Shown here: positions 1-6,600 of the stretch, one piece after another
Layout: each line of letters starts with the position of its first letter
Numbering within the stretch: the first letter of the stretch is position 1
Source: Elusimicrobiota bacterium
GTDB taxonomy: Bacteria; Elusimicrobiota; Elusimicrobia; UBA1565; UBA9628
Length of the DNA: 6,753 nucleotides
Direction: 5' to 3'
NCBI GenBank assembly: GCA_028717865.1
Contig: JAQUMZ010000148.1
Coordinates: forward strand, 1 to 6,753
The notes under the pieces: model-generated
The model's database searches: none
Told to the model about the DNA's origin: nothing
Seen by the model: the letters and a program-made list of their open reading frames with translations, nothing else
Program-made: the position numbers and the translations under genes

Positions 1-96
1 CCATCAGTGAAAAAAGACCCAATTCAGATTCGGCTTTCGGACCCGCGGCATATAGGCCGAAAGGCCAGGCGGACAGTGTACGTGAAAGATCGTTAA

Positions 97-105
97 TGCT
101 AGAAT
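97..105 (+). promoter_or_regulatory. Extended -10 promoter candidate for the small gene
   Basis: The sequence TGCTAGAAT carries a TGn extension directly before TAGAAT, which matches five of six bases of the sigma-70 -10 consensus TATAAT. At a spacing of 17 the -35 position reads TGTACG, a poor match, which is common for extended -10 promoters. Transcription would start near base 112 and give a leader of about 22 bases containing the ribosome binding site. This would also leave the upstream ATG at 104 outside the transcript, supporting the start at 134. The motif is visible; promoter activity is inferred. Confidence 0.4.
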
Positions 106-121
106 GGCGGCGCGAACGCGC

Positions 122-127
122 GGGAGG
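122..127 (+). promoter_or_regulatory. Shine-Dalgarno site for the small gene
   Basis: GGGAGG lies six bases before the ATG at 134. This is ideal spacing and it decides the start: the in-frame ATG at 104 has no comparable site, and starting there would put ten extra residues, several of them arginine, in front of an otherwise well-formed signal peptide. Confidence 0.75.
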
Positions 128-133
128 TTCCAA

Positions 134-496
134 ATGATGAAGATGACCAAGGGTCTGCTTATTTTCTCGGCGCTTCTCCTTTGCGCCTGGCAGCCGTGCC
201 GGGCGGGCGAGTCTCTTGTGGAGAAAGCCGCGCAATGGGCCGCCGGAGCCACCGAGGGGGCCTTCCCCGCGGCCCGGGCGGAGGAACTGCTCCGCGCAGC
301 CGGCCCCGCGGCCCCGGCGGCCAAGGTTCAGGAACATTCGGGCGCGGTCGCCCTCAAAGCCGTCGTCTGCTCGCTCAAGGGCTTGGACGGCAACGACTGC
401 GTCTACCGCTGCTCGGACGGCAAGGAGCGACGGCAGCCTTCCAATTCCTTCCCGGGCGACGAGCATTATTGCCCCCCCTTCATTTTTCCCTTCTGA
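134..496 (+). CDS. Small exported protein with four C-terminal cysteines, family unknown
   Basis: The product is 120 residues and I do not recognise its family. The N-terminus is a clear Sec signal peptide: a basic start (MMKMTKG), a hydrophobic core at about residues 8-19, and a likely signal peptidase I cut after CRA at residue 24, before GES. There is no good lipobox, since leucine precedes Cys17, so a lipoprotein is unlikely. The mature protein starts with an alanine-rich, probably helical or flexible stretch (about 28-66). A compact C-terminal part follows, with Cys79, Cys89, Cys93 and Cys113 (C-x9-C-x3-C-x19-C) around the motif NDCVYRCSDG. In an oxidising compartment these could form two disulfides; metal binding is the alternative. 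The start at 134 is chosen for its GGGAGG site. The next ATG is immediate (137), so the true start could be one codon later. The last ten codons and the stop overlap the 3' end of the convergent giant gene, and Cys113 is encoded inside that overlap. An extended -10 just upstream suggests its own transcript. Existence of the gene is well supported; function is unknown. Confidence 0.75.
   Translation: MMKMTKGLLIFSALLLCAWQPCRAGESLVEKAAQWAAGATEGAFPAARAEELLRAAGPAAPAAKVQEHSGAVALKAVVCSLKGLDGNDCVYRCSDGKERRQPSNSFPGDEHYCPPFIFPF
466..496. other. Tail-to-tail overlap of the two convergent genes
   Basis: The TAA of the giant gene (466-468 on the - strand) lies inside the small gene, whose TGA is at 494-496, so 31 bases are coding on both strands. 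The overlap holds a run of seven C (472-478), read as Pro-Pro on one strand and Gly-Gly on the other. No hairpin followed by a T-run is visible for either gene near here, so where each transcript ends is not evident. Confidence 0.85.
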
Positions 497-651
497 TCCG
501 GGCGCCTGGACAAGCCGTTGAATAGGGTCCCGCCGTCCTCTCCCGCGACATCGCCGTTGTCCGCGACGACATAGACCGGCGGGGCGCTTTTCCCGCCCTG
601 AGCCCGGGCCACAGCCGCTACGATGTCTTGCATCAGCGCCTCGCGCCAATT
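466..651 (-). repeat. Partial unit 5: start of a helical segment, broken off
   Basis: Residues 2015-2063 follow the unit start faithfully: NWREALMQDIVAAVARAQ, then the acidic loop DNGDVAGEDGGTLFNGLSR. The next residues should read like WLGAMKAGF but are RPDQKGKMKGGQ and a stop. Neither of the other two frames restores the expected sequence, so this is not a simple frameshift. The match ends at about base 505, beside the 3' end of the opposite-strand gene. Confidence 0.75.
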
Positions 652-3600
652 CTCCGGCGGCGGGGCGTATTTGAAGGTACCTTCCCGCGTCCCAAAATAC
701 ACGCCCGCCTCGGATGCGTGCAGCCCGGAAATCGACATCTCGGGCACTATCCGAGCCCATGTTCCAGCGCGCTTCTCGAATACCGCGCCCCCGGCGACAA
801 GGTAGCGCCTGTCCGCCAACCTGGCGGCGCGGGTCACGAAACCGGCTATCGGGCCTTTCTGGCGGCGCCAAAGCCGGCCTTCTTTCGCGTATATGCCACC
901 GGGCAGAGAAACGTAAAGATCATCGCCGTCGACCGCTGAATAAGGCGAGACCTTGGCCAGTTGTAAACGGCGCAGCCAGCGGCCGTCGCGGCGCTCCCAG
1001 AGCCAATTCATCTGGTCCTTGGCGTAAAGCCGCCCGGCGTGCTTCCATATATCCACGCTCCCGCGATCCGCGAATATGCGCCGGGGCCGGCCGCCGGCCT
1101 CCAGCTCGTAGGCCGCGACCTGAGGATCGTTTCCCTCCGCCTTCGCGATGGCTCTGAAGAAAAGGCGGCCTCCGTCGACATGCAGGGAATGGACCTCCAC
1201 GATCTCGGGGAACATCCGAATCCAATTCTCGCCCTCGATCCGATACAGGCCGTTCCTGGTCCCCGCCCAGACTTCTCCGCCCAGCTCCGCGATGCCATCG
1301 AGTTCGGAGATGCCCGGGATACTCCGCCAGCCCGTTTTCAGGCCGCCGCGATAGACTCCCCGGCCCCAAGTCGACAAATACGAACCCTTGCCATCGGGGC
1401 TGTCCAGGATCCAAAAGTGCTTGATGCCGGGAAGGACCTCGACCAGCTTTTCGCCTTGCAGCTCGCAGAGGCTCTCGCCGTTGCTGACCAGCAGCGAGCC
1501 GTCATGCTCTTGGATCCCGAAACCGAAGGCGACGTTCGGATCCACGAGTTGCCAGCCCCGGCCCTTGCGGACATAAACCCCTCGGTCGGTGAAAGCGTAG
1601 AGAAACCCGCCGAATTCCTTGAATCTCATGGTGTTGGCGCCCGCCAGGCTGGTCACGTAGCCGTGCGCGAGCAGCCGCCGCGCCTCGCGCATGCGTTCTG
1701 CTCCAAGGCCCGGCCAGGCCTTCGCCAAGGCATCCGCCAAGGCCTGCTCCAGCGAAACGGCGGGATCGTCGCGCATGCCGTCCCGGCTGCGGCGCGCCCA
1801 TTCCGCGATCCCGCGCCTCGGCAGGTCGACGGACAGCTGCCGCGCGACCCAGTCCGCGAGCCTTTCCCATATAGGCCCGCCCAAGCCCTCCGTCCGTCCG
1901 GCCGCGAAACCTGCCTTCATCGCGCCCAGCCACCGGGCCAGGCCCGCGAAGAGCGTCCGCCCGCCCTCGTCCTTGAGGTCACCGTCGTCGGAGACGGCAT
2001 AGGCCGAAGACGGCGCGTCGCCTTCCTCTTCCTGCGCCCGGAGGATCGAGGCACCCACCTCCTTCAACAGCGCCTCGCGCCAATTCTCGGCCAGCGCCGC
2101 AGGCGGCGAAACGTACCTGAAAGTGCCTTCTTCCGTCCCGAAGCAAACCCCCGACTCATCCACGTGCAGGGCGGAAATGGAAACTCCCGGGACCAACGGC
2201 GTCCACTCATCCCGCAGCTGCCCATAGAGTCCGTCCCCCGCGGCGAGGTAGCGCCTCCCTCCGAACTCCACCATAGCGCCAAGGTAGCCGGAGACGTCGC
2301 CCTCCTGGCGCAGCCAGCGCGAACCGTCCTTTACATGGAGCCCGGAAGGCAGGGAGACATAAAGATCATCTCCGTTCGTGGTTTGAAACGGCAGGACATT
2401 GGCCCTCTGGAACAATCTTTTCCAGCGGCCTGCGCTATATTCCCAAAGCCACTGATCGCCGGCGTCGGCGTAAATACTTCCAGCATGCTCCCAAAAATGG
2501 GGATCATTCTCTTCCTTGAATATCCTGCGCGGCGCTTCCCCGGCCCGCATCTCGTAGCCCTCCACCCAATGCATCTTATAGCTGCCCTTGTCCAGCGATT
2601 TGTCCACTGAAAAGAAAACGCGGTCTCCGGCCGCTACCGGCTTGTAGATATGGCCAAATCCGGGCGTCAGCGACGTCCAGCTCTCGCCGTCGACCCGGAA
2701 GAGGCCGGCATCGGTCACGGCCAATACCTGGCCGCCCAGACTCGTCATGCTGGTGAGTTGCTTGACTCCGGGCAACGGTTGCCAGCCCTGCTTCAAGCCG
2801 CCGCGGTAGACGCCGTTGCCCCAAGTCGACAGGTACGAGGTCTTCCCATCCGGGCTCTCGACCAGCCAGAAGTGCCTTATCCCGGGCAACACCGGTTCGA
2901 GCTTGTCCCCCTCAAGTTTCGATACTGCCTTGCCGTCGCCCACCAACAAAGAACCCTGGTGCTCGTAAACGCCGTACGCGTCGGCGACTTCCTCATTGAT
3001 GAGGCGCCAGGATTTCCCCTCGCGCAAGTACAACCCGTTTTTCGTGAAAGCGTAGAGGAACCCGCCGAATTCCTTGAACTTGGTGGCCTGGACGCCCGGG
3101 ATGCTGGAAACGTAACCGTGCGCGAGCAGCAGCCGCGCCTCCCGCAGCTTGTCCGCATCGAGTCCCTCGTAAGTCTTCGCGAAGGCCTCCGTCAGCGTCT
3201 CGTCGAAGGACGCGGCGGGATTCTTGCGCATGGCGTCCCGGACGCGGCGGGCCCAGGCCTCGGTCTTCCCCTCGGGCAGTTCCAGCCCGAGCTCCAGGCC
3301 GACCCACTTCTCCAGTTCTTGCCAGGAATCCTTTCGCGGCCGCGCCGAGGCGAAGCCGGCCCTGACCGCGCCCAGGACGCGGCCCAAGCCGGAGAACAGG
3401 GCGCGGCCGCCGGGGTCCCGAACGTCGCCATTTGCGTCGACCGGACTGCGTTCGGCCTCTCCCGCGGCGCGCTGAGCCCGGCGAATCCGCGCCCGCAAAT
3501 AGCGCAGGGCCTTGCGACGCCAGTCCCGGGGCACGCCCGCGGGCGCGGCATCGGGCTTAAAGTAAAGGCCGGTATCGTCGCCGTAATAGACTCCGTCCTC

Positions 3601-6600
3601 GGCCGCGGCCACGGTCCTGAGGTCTCCCGGCGCCTCGCGTCTCCAGGATTCCCCGTCGATGCGGTAGAGCCCGACATCCGTGGCCGCGTAGCGCCGCCGA
3701 CCGCGCTCCGAGAACGCGCTGGCGTTGATGCGTCCGGAGAGGACCTGCCGGGTCCAGCGGCCGTCCCGTCCTCGGAAATTACCCTCCCGCGTCGAAATGA
3801 AGATGTCGCGTTCGGCCAGGTCTTCGATCAGGGCGAAGTAGTGGCCGAAAAGCTCCTTCCAGCCCGTTGCGGTCAGCTCGAACAAACCGCCGTGCTCGCG
3901 CGCGGCCGCGTAGAGCCGGTCTCCTTTCTTGAACAACCTTTCCACGGGCGTCTTCTCGATCTGGCGCGCCACGGATCCGCCGCCGTCCCAGGAAAATAGC
4001 CTGCCGTGGGCGTCATAGCCGTAGAGCAAGCCGTCGTGCTCGACCAGATCGTTGACGCTCAGGCGTTTCCCTGGGAATTGGCCGACCCAGCGCCCGTTGC
4101 GCAGCACGAACAGGCCCTCCGGCGTGCCCGCCACGATCCGCCCCTCGAACTCGACGATGGTCTGCAGATGGTCGAGCGCAGGCAAGCTCCGCCAGCCCGA
4201 CCGGCCCAACCAGCGCAGCCGGCGGCCCTCGCCCTGGGAGACCAGGAAGCGGTCCCGCCCCACGGGCCAAACCCGGTCGAACGCGGTAACGTCCTCGAAC
4301 AGGACCCGGAGCTTGCCGTCGCGCAGTTCGAAGAGCCGCTTTTGCGAGGGATCATGTATCAGGAACGCTTTCCCCAGCCTGAACACGCGGCTGTGCCGCC
4401 AAATGCCGGCCTGCAGTAGTCTCCAACGGCCGGCCTCCCGGACGCGCAATCCGCCGTCTGCCAAGGCGTATAGGCGATCCCCGGAACCGAACAGCGACTT
4501 CGTGGCGGCGTCCAGCACGCGATGCCGGTCGCCGGCTGCGTAGAGGTCCGCCACGGCCTCCTTGCGGTCGCGCGCGCGTTCGTGCACGAAAGCGAAAGCT
4601 TCAGCCAAGGCCCGCTCCAGGGCGAGCTTGGGGTCCTCGCGCAGGAGCGCTGCCGCGCGCGAGACCCAATCGCGCGTGCGGCCGGGCTCGAGTTCCAGGC
4701 CCAGGGCCCGGCCGGGCCAGCGCTCCAGGGCCTCCCAGAATCCGTCCCTCGCCCGGACCGCGGCCAGCACGCGGCCCAGGCCCGAGAACAGGGTCCGGCC
4801 GTCCCGGCTCTTGATGTCGCCCTCGGCGTTGGCGGCATATCCAGGCGCGGGAGCCTCGTCCGCTTGCGCGCGACGGATCGCGGCCTCCAGGTCCTTGATC
4901 ACAGCCCCGCGCCAATCGGAGGGCAGCGCGGCCGGCTGAGCGACGAACCGGTAGGTCCCCTCCTCCATGCCGAAGAGTACGCCGTCGGCCTCCGGGTGGA
5001 AGCCCCAGACCGAACCCGGGAACAGAAGCCTCCATTCGCCCGGGCTCGTTTCCTCGTACAGGCCGTCACGGCCGGTGAGGTAGCGCCGGCCGGCGAATTC
5101 TCGCACCCAACTTATATAGCCTCGCACGTCTCCATTTTGGGGACGCCAGACGCCGTCCCTTACGAGGTAGAATCCGTCCGTCCGAAGGATATACTGGTCC
5201 GCTCCGATCTCCGCGTGAAAAAGCGATTCATGCGCCCCGCGACCCCGGCCTTGCCAGCGGCCGCCCACGAGTTCCAGCAGCCGCCCCTCGTCATCCTTCG
5301 CGTATAACCTCCCGCCGTGGGTCCAGAAATAGGCGCCCTTGAAGCCCCTGAGTATCCGGCGCGGCTCGCGGCCCGCCTCCAACTCGTAGGCCTCGGTCGC
5401 GTAATCGCCCTCGTCGTAGCGGGGAGCCAGCCTGAAGAACAACCGACCGTCGTGCACGGTCAGGTCCGTGACGTTGCCGGTGCGCGGGAAGGCCCGCGTC
5501 CATTTCTCGCCCTCCACCAAGTAGAGCCCATTGTCGGTGCCGGCGTAGGTCCGGCCGGAGAGCTCGACCATACCGCTGAGCCGGGTGAAGCCCTCCAACG
5601 GACGCCAGCCCTTGTCCTCGTCGAAACGCAGGACACGCGTCGTCGCGCCGCTGCGGACCCCGGTGAGATATGCGGCCTTGCCGTCCGGAGCGCGCACGAT
5701 GTCGAAATAACGGAATTCGCGCCCGGGCAGGAATGGAGCAAGCCGATCCCCCTCCAATTTGTACACCGTTTCGCCATCGCCCACCAGCAGCGATTCCCCG
5801 TAAGCGGCGAATCCGAAGCCGTGGCGGACTTCCTCGTGAAGCAACCGCCACCCTTTGTCCTCGCGCAGATAGAGTCCCTGGTCCGTGAATGCGTAGAGCC
5901 GCCCCCGCCATGCCTCGAAGCGATGGGCCTTGACGCCGGGCATGATGGACACATAGCCGCGCGCAAGCAGGCGCCGCGCCTCCCGCGCCCGTCCGGCGTC
6001 CAGCGCCGGGAAGGTCTTGACGAAGGCCTCGGCCAGGACCTGCTCCAGCGACGCCTTCGGATCGGCGCGCAGAATGTCCCGGCTGCGCCCGGCCCATTCC
6101 AAGGTTTTTTCCTTGGGCACGTCCAGTTCCAGCCCGCGCGAAAGCCAGGCCGCCAGCCCGTCCCACGGGCCGGCATCGAACGGATCCGGCGGCTGGCGCG
6201 TTCCCGCCGCGAATGCCGCCTTCATCGCGCCCAGAAGGCGGCCCAGGCCCGTGAACAACGGACGACCCTGCGCGTCCTTGACGTCACCCCGCGCATCCGT
6301 CCCGGGAACGGCCGGCACGGACTCACGCGCCTCGCGCATGCGCTTTCCCAAGTCGCGCATGACCGGCTCGGACCAGTCCCCGGGAACCGAGGCGGGAGGT
6401 CTGGACATCCTCGCCACGCCCAGCGTCAGCACGCCCAGGCGTAGAGCGCCGTCCCGCCCGACCGCGGCATCCACGATCCCCCGTTGCCGCGCGATCACCT
6501 CCCATCGGCCGGTCCGCCCCTCGTATTCATAAAGCCTGTCGCCGCCGGGACTGGAAGCCGACAACAGCCTCCGGCCGCCCGTTTCATAGACATTCTTTAA

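Larger units (their letters stand above)
1..133. other. Upstream non-coding region with short open stretches
   Basis: No gene can be supported here. On the + strand one frame is open from base 1 to a TAA at 94-96 and another from base 3 to a TGA at 135-137, which overlaps the ATG at 134 as ATGA. Both could in principle be the tail of a gene entering from the left, but only about half of their third positions are G or C, well below the rest of the window, so I treat them as chance. An imperfect inverted repeat (34-40 CTTTCGG with 57-63 CCGAAAG, 16-base loop) is present. No T-run follows it on the + strand, so it is not a recognisable terminator. The region also contains the promoter and ribosome binding site listed separately. 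Confidence 0.5.

Noticed and set aside
34..66. Inverted repeat CTTTCGG / CCGAAAG and a GGCC-GAAA-GGCC mini-hairpin as a terminator or regulatory RNA
   Set aside because: The stems are short or have a 16-base loop, and no T-run follows on the + strand. The A-run at 10-15 is too far away to act as a T-run for a - strand terminator.
104..133. ATG at 104 as start of the small gene
   Set aside because: It has no ribosome binding site, overlaps the -10 candidate, and adds an arginine-rich extension to a signal peptide that is well formed from 134.
3..137. Upstream gene tail overlapping the small gene as ATGA (translational coupling)
   Set aside because: The frame is open for 44 codons to the window edge, but fewer than half of its third positions are G or C, unlike the coding regions here, and a promoter candidate lies inside it. 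More left-hand sequence would decide.
466..510. Frameshift at the end of the giant gene instead of a junction
   Set aside because: The two alternative frames after GLSR read PGARIRREK-stop and QAPGSEGKNEGG, neither resembling the expected LGAMKAGF continuation.
1039..6444. Several long + strand open frames (1039-2610, 2650-3999, 4522-5307, 5317-6444) opposite the giant gene
   Set aside because: All lie in the antisense frame that is codon-aligned with the giant gene. There a stop needs the sense codons TTA, CTA or TCA, which are rare in GC-rich genes. Their translations lack the repeat periodicity and are Arg/Pro/Ala-rich mirror sequence.
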